From the NCBI GenBank assembly GCA_014378485.1, contig JACMNO010000004.1:1-40367 (forward strand): DNA of 40,367 nucleotides, in the 5' to 3' direction. Position 1 is the stretch's first letter. The number at the start of each line of letters is the position of its first letter. This document shows, in pieces, positions 17,426 through 25,662 of this stretch. This DNA is from Bacteroidia bacterium (lineage in GTDB: Bacteria > Bacteroidota > Bacteroidia > B-17B0 > Aurantibacillaceae). Under the pieces are notes generated by a model. That model made no database searches, was not told the DNA's origin, and saw only the letters and a program-made list of their open reading frames with translations. The position numbers and the translations under genes were made by a program.

Positions 17426-18445
17426 ATGAAATTAACTTTTCTATACACATTTTTGTTTTTGTTTTTTACGGCTAGGTATATTTGCCAGGATGTAATCGTG
17501 AAAAAAGATAGTACCCGCATTAAGTCTAAAATTTTAGAAATAAGACCCGATGAAATTAAATTCAAATATTTTGATTATCAGGACGGGCCGCTTATAACAC
17601 TTTCAAAAAAAGAAGTCGCTTATATTTTTTATTTAAATGGTACCAAGGAAATTTTTAAGGAAGTAATTAATTTAAAAGCAGATTCTTTTTATTATGCAGA
17701 GCCCATAGTTTGGCAAGGAGACACCACAAGATCGAAAAAACATACCGAACCAAAAATAGGTGATTATATTAAATTTAATGTACAAGTTGGCGCTGTGATG
17801 AATAGTTTATCAGCAAATTATACAAGACGAGAACCGCCAGCACAACGAACTGCTTCAGAAAAGTATTCGGCGTCTAGTAACAAATATATTTTCAATTATA
17901 ACATAGGATTTAATTTTTTATTTGGGAACAATGCATACATAAAGCATGTGATTGGTGTAAATTATTTACGTTCAAAAGGAGAGTATAATTATAGCTCTGG
18001 TTCATTAGGATCTAGTGATGGATATGGGGGCCGAACAACGCATTCAGAAGATTTTCATTATGTATCAAAACTAGATTTCATCAATATAGTAACAGGCTTA
18101 AGACTTAAGCTATTTAAAAAATTATATATAGAGCCTTTAGCCTCAATTAATATTATTGTCCAATCAGATGTAAGACAAAGTGGGGCATCAACTGTAAAAT
18201 ATATTTCAGGTGGGCCAACTCCAACTTTATATAAAACAGAAACTGAATACTTTTCTAATAAAAAAGTTAGTGCGGAACGTACAGGTATTAACTCAACTAT
18301 TTCATTATGCCCTAAAATTTCGTACGATTTCGATTTTAATAAGCAAACATTAGGTGTTTGCATATCATATAACTTAGCCTATGAATTTAGATTACCTTGG
18401 ATAATGGTCGGATTCACTTATTATCCTTTCAAAAAATTAAGGTAA
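17426..18445 (+). CDS. Putative outer-membrane beta-barrel protein
   Basis: Exported protein of 339 residues with a signal peptide (about 1-20). The N-terminal domain, with DVIVKKDSTRIKSKILEI, IKFKYFDYQDGPLITLSKKE and VAYIFYLNGTKEIF, has the pattern of a small domain often found at the start of Bacteroidota envelope proteins. From about residue 110 onward alternating hydrophobic and polar strands predominate (NYNIGFNFLFGNNAYIKHVI, KLYIEPLASINIIV, SYDFDFNKQTLGVCISYNLA) and the chain ends with aromatic strands, consistent with an outer-membrane beta barrel. No specific substrate or function can be assigned. A short repeat lies just past its stop. Confidence 0.75.
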   Translation: MKLTFLYTFLFLFFTARYICQDVIVKKDSTRIKSKILEIRPDEIKFKYFDYQDGPLITLSKKEVAYIFYLNGTKEIFKEVINLKADSFYYAEPIVWQGDTTRSKKHTEPKIGDYIKFNVQVGAVMNSLSANYTRREPPAQRTASEKYSASSNKYIFNYNIGFNFLFGNNAYIKHVIGVNYLRSKGEYNYSSGSLGSSDGYGGRTTHSEDFHYVSKLDFINIVTGLRLKLFKKLYIEPLASINIIVQSDVRQSGASTVKYISGGPTPTLYKTETEYFSNKKVSAERTGINSTISLCPKISYDFDFNKQTLGVCISYNLAYEFRLPWIMVGFTYYPFKKLR

Positions 18446-18448
18446 TAG

Positions 18449-18472
18449 TTCTCGACTGTGCTCGAACTGACA
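18449..18472. repeat. Short intergenic repeat, TTCGAGC family (copy 1)
   Basis: A 24-nt element fills the 37-bp space between two convergent stop codons. Read on the minus strand it gives tgtcagttcgagcacagtcg and then agaa, resembling the dispersed tgtcactTCGAGCncagTCGAgaa phrases of Bacteroidota. A related, longer copy is at 21001-21048, also between convergent genes. Confidence 0.55.
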
Positions 18473-18482
18473 AAATTATTCA

Positions 18483-19631
18483 CTACAACTTCGAATTAAA
18501 CTCGATTAAAAGCTGGCAAACCTCTATGTATTTAGTAAGCGGCAATGTTTTATCTATATCATAAATATCATGATAGGCTTGAATACCGCCCATGGTGTAT
18601 ATAAAGAAGCTCGGCACTCCTAACTCAGTGAACCAATAATGATCGCTGTTGGCTGCTTTACCTCGTTGTTTAATTTGCTTCAAGTAATGCTTCTCTGTAT
18701 TGATGCTGTTTAGTTTTTCAAATTGCTCTTTAAAAACTGTGGCGTTCACCACCATAATACCATCATCTCCTGTTCCTAACAAATCAAGGTTAGTCAGGAA
18801 TTTTATTTTTGAGAGAGCAAACAAAGGATTATTAGAAAAATACTTTGAACCCAGTAAGCCAGCCTCTTCTCCACTGAAAAAGATAAATGACACCGAATAT
18901 TTTGCAGGATGTGCCTTGTAATATTTTGCCAGGTTCAATAATACACTCACTCCGCTGGCATTATCATTGGCACCGGGAAAGCAGGTTTCTTTGCCCATCA
19001 TGCCCAGGTGATCATAATGGGCAGTAAATACTATGAAACTGTCAGGATGCTGCGTGCCTTTTACATACCCGCACAAATTCTGACATTTAAAATCACGTAC
19101 CAATTTATTCTCAAAAATCACATCGATTGTTTTCAATTCATTCGGAAAAGAATCCTTCAATAATTCAATGATTGTGTTATCAGATAAATCAGACTCCACC
19201 GTATAAGTCAGTTTCTTTTTCAATTTTACCTGCAAAGGCACTTCTCTTTTTCCATCGGTTGCTTTATAAGTGACACTGTCTGTTTTAAATAACTGAAACC
19301 CTTCCTTAGTTGTTTTTGCAGAAGGATAAATCAGATAATGCATTCCAGGTGTAAGTTCTCTTCCATTCAACACCACAGACATTGCGCCCGGAAATGTATT
19401 GACACGCAAATTGTAAAACTGGGAATAGGATTTCCCGAATTTATTTAAGCCTATGTTTTTTATTTCTTTTGAAAGATAAGAAGCTGCTTTATTCACACCA
19501 TCATTTACATACCCCCTTCCGGAGAATTCTTTGGAGCATAGTTTTTTAATGACCTTCCGTGCATACACTGTATCCTGGCTGAAGGAAACAGAAAAGAGAA
19601 AAAAAAAGGTAAGAAAGATTATATATTTCAT
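18483..19631 (-). CDS. Exported M28-family zinc metallopeptidase
   Basis: Secreted or periplasmic aminopeptidase-like enzyme of 382 residues. A signal peptide (MKYIIFLTFFFLFSVSFSQ) precedes an N-terminal region and an inserted segment of about 100 residues. The two-zinc catalytic site is complete: H205 (TAHYDHLG), D223 (ANDNASG), E255-E256 (SGEEAGLLGS), D283 (LDLLG) and H331 (NSDHYWF). M28 peptidases of Bacteroidota usually release N-terminal amino acids from peptides. The gene converges on the beta-barrel protein gene and follows the 205-residue helical protein gene by about 70 bp. Confidence 0.93.
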   Translation of the reverse strand: MKYIIFLTFFFLFSVSFSQDTVYARKVIKKLCSKEFSGRGYVNDGVNKAASYLSKEIKNIGLNKFGKSYSQFYNLRVNTFPGAMSVVLNGRELTPGMHYLIYPSAKTTKEGFQLFKTDSVTYKATDGKREVPLQVKLKKKLTYTVESDLSDNTIIELLKDSFPNELKTIDVIFENKLVRDFKCQNLCGYVKGTQHPDSFIVFTAHYDHLGMMGKETCFPGANDNASGVSVLLNLAKYYKAHPAKYSVSFIFFSGEEAGLLGSKYFSNNPLFALSKIKFLTNLDLLGTGDDGIMVVNATVFKEQFEKLNSINTEKHYLKQIKQRGKAANSDHYWFTELGVPSFFIYTMGGIQAYHDIYDIDKTLPLTKYIEVCQLLIEFNSKL

Positions 19632-19702
19632 AATGTCTATGAGGGTTCGTCTTCGGTCAGCGTGAGGGCCATATGGAGAGAATTTTTAAATAAAATAATT
19701 AT

Positions 19703-20320
19703 CTAAGTAAAGCGCTTGTTGGATAAATAAAATAAAGTTTTTACAACTTCGTTATCTTCTTTCCACATATAAATAGAAGTCAGTCCTTTTAAATAACTAT
19801 TTAATTCTTCCTGAGAATGAATTGTATTGATCTGTTCAATGGCAATATTATATTCGGTGGCGTTTGATGCAAATAATTCATTAATAAACCGGAATTTATC
19901 ATTGATATTAACGCTCATTTTTGGAAACTCTTTGGTTTCTTGCCTTACTTCAGCCTCATGTGTAATTATTTTTTCCGGAACAGGTTCCATAGCAACATCT
20001 TCAGATTTCACTTCTGCTTTTATATCGCTTAATTTTGATTCATCTAAAGTCTGATCTGTGATCGGTTCAATGATCGCCTTTTTTTCTTCTGAAGTTGGAA
20101 CATTCATTAATTTAATATGCAGGTTCAAATCAGGAGATATGTCCTTATGTTCTTTCAATACCAAGAAAGCGGATACTAATTTATTGCTGGAATGAATAGC
20201 GGTATGCAATTGCTCAGCATACTGTGTACTTGGCGATGGATGTTTCTCAAATTTTTCAATAGCAGTTTTTAATTCCTGCAGTGAAGTATGAAGCTGTTTC
20301 TGTAATATATCCGTTTGCAT
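19703..20320 (-). CDS. Conserved helical protein of unknown function
   Basis: Predicted cytosolic protein of 205 residues. The N-terminal half is a helical stretch (MQTDILQKQLHTSLQELKTA) followed by a charged linker rich in E, K and P. The C-terminal 65 residues are the most protein-like part: FRFINELFASNATEYNIAIE followed by SQEELNSYLKGLTSIYMW and a terminal KRF. I recall this C-terminal pattern from conserved Bacteroidota proteins of unknown function. It is divergent from tdk, with 83 bp between the starts. No enzymatic motif is visible. Confidence 0.78.
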   Translation of the reverse strand: MQTDILQKQLHTSLQELKTAIEKFEKHPSPSTQYAEQLHTAIHSSNKLVSAFLVLKEHKDISPDLNLHIKLMNVPTSEEKKAIIEPITDQTLDESKLSDIKAEVKSEDVAMEPVPEKIITHEAEVRQETKEFPKMSVNINDKFRFINELFASNATEYNIAIEQINTIHSQEELNSYLKGLTSIYMWKEDNEVVKTLFYLSNKRFT

Positions 20321-20403
20321 AATGTGAATAATTAAGAATTAAAAATACTGCATTTTAGCGATACTTAGTTTATTTTTAGACTTTATTATCAACTATAACT
20401 TAC

Positions 20404-20985
20404 ATGTTTTTAGAAAACCTTAAACATAGTGCAACACGCAAAGGCTGGATCGAAGTCGTTTGCGGCTCTATGTTTTCTGGTAAAACGGAAGAATTGATTC
20501 GCCGGTTAAGACGTGCTCAGTTTGCCAAACAAAAAGTTGAGATTTTTAAACCTCAAATTGACACACGCTACCACGAAATAAAAGTGGTATCGCACCAGGG
20601 CAATGAGATTCACAGTACACCGGTTCCATCAAGCTCTAATATTTTATTATTAGCAAATGAAGTGGAGGTGGTAGGAATTGATGAAGCCCAGTTTTTTGAT
20701 ATGGAACTGGTAAATGTTTGCAAACAGTTAGCGGATAGTGGTGTGCGTGTTATTGTAGCAGGTTTAGACATGGATTTTAAAGGGCAACCCTTTGGGCCAA
20801 TGCCTGGTTTATTAGCTGTGGCAGAGTATGTAACTAAAGTTCATGCAATCTGCATGAGATGCGGTAATCTTGCATACGTTTCGCACCGCATCACAAATGA
20901 AACAAGTTTGGTTTTGTTAGGAGAAACAGACAGTTATGAGCCTTTATGCAGAGATTGTTATAACAGGGCTAATCAGGAAAAATAG
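20404..20985 (+). CDS. tdk: Thymidine kinase
   Basis: Cytosolic type II thymidine kinase of 193 residues, the usual size, which phosphorylates thymidine to dTMP in the salvage pathway. The P-loop GSMFSGKT is at 21-28, the Walker B/catalytic GIDEAQFF at 91-98 (E94 is the predicted base), and the zinc-binding lasso has C150, C153, C182 and C185 (CMRC and CRDC). It is transcribed alone, divergent from the helical protein gene and convergent with the GNAT gene. Confidence 0.97.
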   Translation: MFLENLKHSATRKGWIEVVCGSMFSGKTEELIRRLRRAQFAKQKVEIFKPQIDTRYHEIKVVSHQGNEIHSTPVPSSSNILLLANEVEVVGIDEAQFFDMELVNVCKQLADSGVRVIVAGLDMDFKGQPFGPMPGLLAVAEYVTKVHAICMRCGNLAYVSHRITNETSLVLLGETDSYEPLCRDCYNRANQEK

Positions 20986-21000
20986 TACGATTATGCGTTG

Positions 21001-21048
21001 GTCACTTCGAGCTGTCATACTGAGCGAGGTCGAACTGCGAGAAGCACC
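21001..21048. repeat. Short intergenic repeat, TTCGAGC family (copy 2)
   Basis: Composite element in the 66-bp gap between the convergent tdk and GNAT genes. Two related units lie in tandem: gtcacttcgagc (21001-21012) and gtcatactgagcgaggtcga (21014-21033), followed by a gcgagaagc tail. It shares the TCAnTTCGAGC core with the element at 18449-18472. Confidence 0.55.
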
Positions 21049-21051
21049 TAA

Positions 21052-21588
21052 TTATTCCAAGTTCCAATTGTATTTTTTTATTTCATACAGAACCTTTAAT
21101 TTACTGGCTTCACCATAACACTCCACTTCCTTTTCAGACATTTTCCTCGCCCCTAATCTTTCAACAGCTTTTTGAGAGCGGATATTAAATGCTCCAATGT
21201 GAAACACAACAGAATTGAAAAATTGAAAAGCATGATCAATCATTAATTTTTTGAGAGCCGGATTATAAACACTTCCCCAATGATCTTTTGCTAAAAATGT
21301 GTAGCCAATGGCAATAGAACTTTTGTCTGTATCCAATTCATAATACCGTGAACTGCCAATAACCATGTTGCTTTGCTTATCAAACACAAGAAATGCCCCT
21401 CCTGATTCCATTGCATCTTTAAAAAACGTTTCAAATACTTCTTTTTTATAACGATCAGGATTTGGATGCTGCTCCCAGATCAAAGGGTTAGAAGCAACAA
21501 GATAAACGGCTTCAAAGTCTTCTTGTTTTAATGGTTGAATTTTTATAAATTCATTTTCCAGTGTGGGTTGTAATTCGAATTTTTTCAT
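21052..21588 (-). CDS. GNAT-family N-acetyltransferase (RimJ/RimL-like)
   Basis: Cytosolic acyltransferase of 178 residues with a single GNAT domain. Seen are the N-terminal IKIQPLKQEDFEAVY, a central strand YELDTDKSSIAIGYTFLAKD, the segment HWGSVYNPALKKLMIDHAF where the acetyl-CoA-binding helix is expected, and the C-terminal AFNIRSQKAVERLGARKM, which is typical of the RimJ/RimL group. The substrate (a protein N-terminus or a small amine) cannot be told. It is flanked on both sides by short intergenic repeats. Confidence 0.88.
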   Translation of the reverse strand: MKKFELQPTLENEFIKIQPLKQEDFEAVYLVASNPLIWEQHPNPDRYKKEVFETFFKDAMESGGAFLVFDKQSNMVIGSSRYYELDTDKSSIAIGYTFLAKDHWGSVYNPALKKLMIDHAFQFFNSVVFHIGAFNIRSQKAVERLGARKMSEKEVECYGEASKLKVLYEIKKYNWNLE

Positions 21589-21607
21589 TAAATCAATTTT
21601 AAAACAA

Positions 21608-21682
21608 CGTCATTGTAAATGAGGGACAAGTGAAACAATCTTATTCAACGTATTAGATTGCCACGCTTCGCTCATAATGACG
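21608..21682. repeat. Palindromic short repeat, CGTCATT...AATGACG
   Basis: A 75-bp element bounded by cgtcatt (21608-21614) and aatgacg (21676-21682), with an inner inverted pair caatct (21636-21641) and agattg (21655-21660). It nearly fills the 99-bp space between two minus-strand genes. It resembles the widespread CGTCATTGCGAG...CAATCT palindromic elements, which may fold in RNA and act as transcript ends or be mobilised in trans. Confidence 0.65.
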
Positions 21683-21687
21683 AATAG

Positions 21688-22563
21688 TTACTTTCTCACC
21701 TTACCGATTATCTCATTAATCTCATCGATCACCAATTGTGGATGATCACGATGAATAAAATGCCCACTTTTAAAAGTGGTTACAACTTTTGTTTGTACGT
21801 TCATTGTTTTCCACTTTTCGAAAAACTGAATGCGGTATTCCATTTCTTTATCAATGAAAGCATTGTCCACATCTACTTTTCTCGCAATCAATATTGTCAT
21901 CGGAATATCGGTTGGTATTTGAATATCTTTAACAATACGTTGATTGGTGGAAAAACCGGCGCTGTCAAAATCAAAACATTTTTTTGATTCCGCATTATGT
22001 ACTTTGCTTCTTCCTTCCACTCTTAAGTAACTTTTAAATTCATCCCGAAAAACAACCTGATCAGAATCGGGTCTGATTTCCAAACCATGTTTAAATTCAA
22101 ATTCATGTGATGGATCAACGAATACCACTCCTGAAACGGTAGTGGGATATAAAGACACAAAACAACGCATGATGTATCCTCCTAATGCATGTCCGACTAA
22201 AATATAAGGTGGTTTTATTTTTTCCTTTTCCAATAACTCATGTAATTCATAAGCCATTGTATCTACTGTTCGATCATTTCTAAATGCCTCTGATTTGCCA
22301 AGTCCCGCTCTATCATAAGAGAAAATACGATTGGTATTTTTAATCTTATTATACACTTTTTTAAAATCGTTCTGCCCTGTGCCCTTTCCGGTTAAAAAAA
22401 CAATGGTTGGTTCTCCTGTTCCTTCCACTAAAACATATTGCTTTTTTCCATGGAGATATACAAAATAGCCATTGTCGCCTTCGGAAAAAATCCAAGAACT
22501 AAAAACAATCACCATGATTAGCGAAACAACTATTTTAAATATGTTGTTGAGACGGCTATTCAT
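21688..22563 (-). CDS. Alpha/beta-hydrolase-fold protein with Ser-to-Ala nucleophile
   Basis: A protein of 291 residues with an N-terminal membrane anchor or signal (about 9-27) and then an alpha/beta hydrolase fold. The order is normal: VFLTGKGTGQNDF near the oxyanion hole, FSYDRAGLGKSE, the nucleophile elbow, an acid in FVDPSHEF and a C-terminal His in KSGHFIHRDHP. The elbow reads VGHALGGY, with Ala126 (codon GCA) where the catalytic Ser of GxSxG is expected. It may be catalytically inactive or use another residue. Its start shares bases with the stop of adenine deaminase (TAATG), so the two are translationally coupled. Confidence 0.85.
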   Translation of the reverse strand: MNSRLNNIFKIVVSLIMVIVFSSWIFSEGDNGYFVYLHGKKQYVLVEGTGEPTIVFLTGKGTGQNDFKKVYNKIKNTNRIFSYDRAGLGKSEAFRNDRTVDTMAYELHELLEKEKIKPPYILVGHALGGYIMRCFVSLYPTTVSGVVFVDPSHEFEFKHGLEIRPDSDQVVFRDEFKSYLRVEGRSKVHNAESKKCFDFDSAGFSTNQRIVKDIQIPTDIPMTILIARKVDVDNAFIDKEMEYRIQFFEKWKTMNVQTKVVTTFKSGHFIHRDHPQLVIDEINEIIGKVRK

Positions 22564-24191
22564 TATTTTAAAAACACATCTGTAAACTCAAAGCTTTTTC
22601 CATTAAATAAACCTTTGTCGCTCAGTTTTAATTCAGGAATAACTAACAAAGCCATAAAGGATAAACTCATGTATGGGGCGCGCAATTTGCTTCCTAATTC
22701 TTTAGCACGTTTATCTAATTTAGTGTAAGCTTCGGCAACTACTTCTGCCGGTTGATTGGTCATGATGCCGGCAATCGGTAATTCCAAAACCATTTCTTCG
22801 TTTGCATTAGCTAAAGAAATTCCTCCTTTAGCTTTGACAATTAAATTCACTGCTTTGCATATATCTTCATCGTTTGTTCCAACCACTACAATGTTATGAC
22901 AATCATGTGCAACACAAGAAGCAATAGCGCCATGCTTTAAGCCGATATTTTTAATAAACGCCATAGCAACCGGGGCATCGCTGTAACGGTTTACCACCGC
23001 AATTTTCAAAATATCCTCTTCCGCATTCGACTCTGCAAACCCATTAACCGAAAATGACTCCACGAATAATTCGTTAGTGATCAATTGTCCATCTAATACC
23101 TCTATAACTCGTAATTTACTTCCAACACATTTTAATTTAAAATCCGAAGGTTGTTTCAATCTGCAGTTAAAATTATTAACGATCGGTGCTTCTACAGATT
23201 GAATAAATGAGTTGCCATTTTCCGCAACCAGGTTTCCATTAATATATGTTTTGAGAATGGTAAAATCTTTCAAATTATCGATCTCAATAAAATCAGCATT
23301 ATCTCCAGTTTGCAATAACCCAACCGGTAAATTATAATGTTTTACCACATTATATGAAGCAGCTCTTAATACATTGTATAAATCATGTCCTTCTTTTAAA
23401 GCACGCTTCACGTGATCATTAATATGCGACTCGATTAAATTATCAGGATGCTTATCGTCGCAGCAGAACATAATTTGCTCAGGAAAATCTTTTAATAAAG
23501 AAATCAGTGTTTCAAAATTCTTTGCCGCACTTCCTTCTCTAATCAATACTTTAACACCATGTTGTAATTTTTCCAAAGCTTCCATATAGCCAAAACATTC
23601 ATGGTCTGTTGTGATGCCCGTATTAAAATAATGCTTCATTTGATCTCCCATTAATCCGGGCGCATGACCATCAATGGGTTTGTTATGTTTTTTGGCCGAA
23701 GCTAATTTCTTCAGAACTTCTTCATCCTTATAAATCACTCCCGGAAAATTCATCATCTCTGCCAGGTATACAATTTCTTTTCGGGACAGTAAGGCATCAA
23801 TATCATTTGAATCAATTACCGCACCAGCTGTTTCAAAATTAGTAGCTGGTACACAAGATGGGGCACCAAAATAAAAATGGAATGGCACTTGCTTGGCGTT
23901 ATCTATCATATAATCAACGCCAGGTACTCCAAGCACATTAGCAATTTCATGAGGGTCGGATATTGTTCCCACTGTACCATGAGTAACAGCAATACGTGCA
24001 AATTCTGAGGGCACCAACATGCTGCTTTCAACATGCACATGCGCATCAATGAATCCAGGTAAAATAAAAGTATTAAGAGTTTCTGAAATTTTTTTAATAT
24101 AGACTATCTTACTATTTTCAATAGTGACCTCAGCAGCATATGTTTCTTTAGCTACTACATCTATTAGATTTGCTTTTACAATAAATTTCAT
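22563..24191 (-). CDS. ade: Adenine deaminase
   Basis: Cytosolic metal-dependent deaminase of 542 residues converting adenine to hypoxanthine. The amidohydrolase metal motif is intact in GFIDAHVHVESSM, followed by the family stretch TVGTISDPHEIANVLG; further on are GHAPGL and DHECFG. The C-terminal domain has VAHDCHNIVVVGTND and PAEVVAEAY. The start was set at the ATG at 24191 (MKFIVKANLIDV); the longer frame begins with a GTG at 24212 and adds seven residues. The next gene, the hydrolase-fold protein, overlaps it by one base. Confidence 0.95.
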   Translation of the reverse strand: MKFIVKANLIDVVAKETYAAEVTIENSKIVYIKKISETLNTFILPGFIDAHVHVESSMLVPSEFARIAVTHGTVGTISDPHEIANVLGVPGVDYMIDNAKQVPFHFYFGAPSCVPATNFETAGAVIDSNDIDALLSRKEIVYLAEMMNFPGVIYKDEEVLKKLASAKKHNKPIDGHAPGLMGDQMKHYFNTGITTDHECFGYMEALEKLQHGVKVLIREGSAAKNFETLISLLKDFPEQIMFCCDDKHPDNLIESHINDHVKRALKEGHDLYNVLRAASYNVVKHYNLPVGLLQTGDNADFIEIDNLKDFTILKTYINGNLVAENGNSFIQSVEAPIVNNFNCRLKQPSDFKLKCVGSKLRVIEVLDGQLITNELFVESFSVNGFAESNAEEDILKIAVVNRYSDAPVAMAFIKNIGLKHGAIASCVAHDCHNIVVVGTNDEDICKAVNLIVKAKGGISLANANEEMVLELPIAGIMTNQPAEVVAEAYTKLDKRAKELGSKLRAPYMSLSFMALLVIPELKLSDKGLFNGKSFEFTDVFLK

Positions 24192-24232
24192 CGTATTTTT
24201 TTTAAGTACCACAATATCCTAATAGGTTCCAA

Positions 24233-24283
24233 CAGATTTCGAAGATTTACACAGATAATTAAAAAAATCTGCGAGGATTTGCG
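24233..24283. repeat. Short intergenic repeat, ATCCGTG family (copy 2)
   Basis: Sits in the roughly 110-bp gap between the amidohydrolase-like gene and ade. Read on the minus strand it runs cgcaaatcctcgcagattt, an A/T linker, then atctgtgtaaatcttcgaaa and tctg. It aligns with the element at 12910-12969 over ATCyGTGnnAATCnnCGnnATyTG. CAGATTT (24233-24239) pairs with AAATCTG (24265-24271). Confidence 0.6.
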
Positions 24284-24302
24284 CCATTAGCTGAACAAAA
24301 TA

Positions 24303-25586
24303 TTACTCCTTTATCCCTAATTTATTCGAATACTTTTTATGCAGATCGTTTTGAAAATTGCTTAATGAAATACTTCTTCCATTAATGAATGCCAGAATAA
24401 TTTTATTGGTTCTCATATCTAAAATATCACCTTCAGAAACAATAATGGATGCCAGTTTACCCGTTTCAATGCTTCCCACTAAATGATCAATTCCCAAAAT
24501 CTTCGCGCTACTCAAAGTCACGCTTTGCAAAGCCTGCTCTTTGGTGAGGCCATAAGCGGCAGCGGTTCCTGCCAGAAATGCAATGTTCCGCGCATTCATA
24601 GCTTCCATATCACCTTGATTTTGCAGACAAAATAAAACGGAATCTTTTTGCAGTAAATAAGGTAATTTATACATAAGGTCTATTTCTGCTTCCGGTAAAT
24701 CAGGAAGATCGTGTAAACGATTCAACATAACTGCAATATTATTTTCTCTCAACAGCTTAGTAATTTTGTAACTGTCTTTGCCACCCACCAAAACCATTTT
24801 TTTTATATTGAAACGTTTGGTGAAATTGATAGCAGTGATAATGTCCTTTACATAATCAGTATGAATATATAAATTTTTAGTGCCATCAAAAATGCCTTTC
24901 ATACTTTCGAACCTTAAATTTTTATCTACCACATTTTTAGTACTATAGTAGGCAAATGCATTTTCGAAAAAAGTAGTGAGTTCATTTAATTGTTCATTGT
25001 ATTTTACGTTTTTATCACTTGGCAGCGGCTCAGCCCACCAGCCTCGTTTTTGAATCGAATTTGGAAAATTTAAATGAACCCCGTCATCTGCTTTTAAAAC
25101 AGCATCTTCCCAGTTCCACCCGTCTGTTGCAAAAACAGAAGACATTCCACTGATCACACCATAACGTGGTGTAGATTGTGTATATAATACACCATTTGCT
25201 TTTACGGTTTCCAGGATTTTACTTTCAGCGTTATAGGCGATTAAACTTCTCACATGCGGATTGTAATCTCCAACCTCTGCATAATCACTTGTCTGACGCA
25301 CTGCCTCCGCTTCCTGTAATCCTAAAATACAATTAGGGGCAATTAAACCCGGGTAAATATGTTTTCCGGAAAGATCAATAGTAGTGTCGAACTGATTTAT
25401 GTCAATTTTCACAAGACGGGCATCTGCAACTAAATCAATTTTGCCATCTTTGATAGTAATTAAACTATTTTCAATGATATTTCCATTACCAATATGAGCC
25501 GTTGCATTTTTTAATAAAATACGTTTTTTATTCTGAGCCTTTGCAGAACACGAAAGAACGATCAAAAAAAGGATAAAATATTTCAT
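24303..25586 (-). CDS. Exported amidohydrolase-like protein lacking the HxH metal motif
   Basis: Exported protein of 427 residues with a signal peptide (about 1-18, ending CSAKAQ). It has the amidohydrolase layout: an N-terminal beta domain with ITIKDGKIDLVADA, the strand entering the barrel at GKHIYPGLI, and a C-terminal KLASIIVSEGDILDMRTNKI. Where active members have GLIDxHxH, this protein has GLIAPNCIL (81-89), so both metal-binding His are gone. It resembles imidazolonepropionase-like exported amidohydrolases, some of which occur in Bacteroidota as pairs with one degenerate member; no active partner is adjacent here. The role is unknown. Confidence 0.85.
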   Translation of the reverse strand: MKYFILFLIVLSCSAKAQNKKRILLKNATAHIGNGNIIENSLITIKDGKIDLVADARLVKIDINQFDTTIDLSGKHIYPGLIAPNCILGLQEAEAVRQTSDYAEVGDYNPHVRSLIAYNAESKILETVKANGVLYTQSTPRYGVISGMSSVFATDGWNWEDAVLKADDGVHLNFPNSIQKRGWWAEPLPSDKNVKYNEQLNELTTFFENAFAYYSTKNVVDKNLRFESMKGIFDGTKNLYIHTDYVKDIITAINFTKRFNIKKMVLVGGKDSYKITKLLRENNIAVMLNRLHDLPDLPEAEIDLMYKLPYLLQKDSVLFCLQNQGDMEAMNARNIAFLAGTAAAYGLTKEQALQSVTLSSAKILGIDHLVGSIETGKLASIIVSEGDILDMRTNKIILAFINGRSISLSNFQNDLHKKYSNKLGIKE

Positions 25587-25662
25587 AAGAATAATTTGCT
25601 GATTTGTAAATATAGCAAAAAAATAAAGCTATAAAAACAATCAAAAACCTTAAATTTACTGC

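Noticed and set aside
19632..19702. Possible additional repeat copy between the M28 peptidase and helical protein genes
   Set aside because: A gtcagcgtgagggcc stretch slightly resembles the other elements, but the match is too short to support.
24192..24212. Longer adenine deaminase starting with GTG at 24212
   Set aside because: The ATG at 24191 gives the family N-terminus (MKFIVKANLIDV) and the added residues are just a lysine-rich leader.
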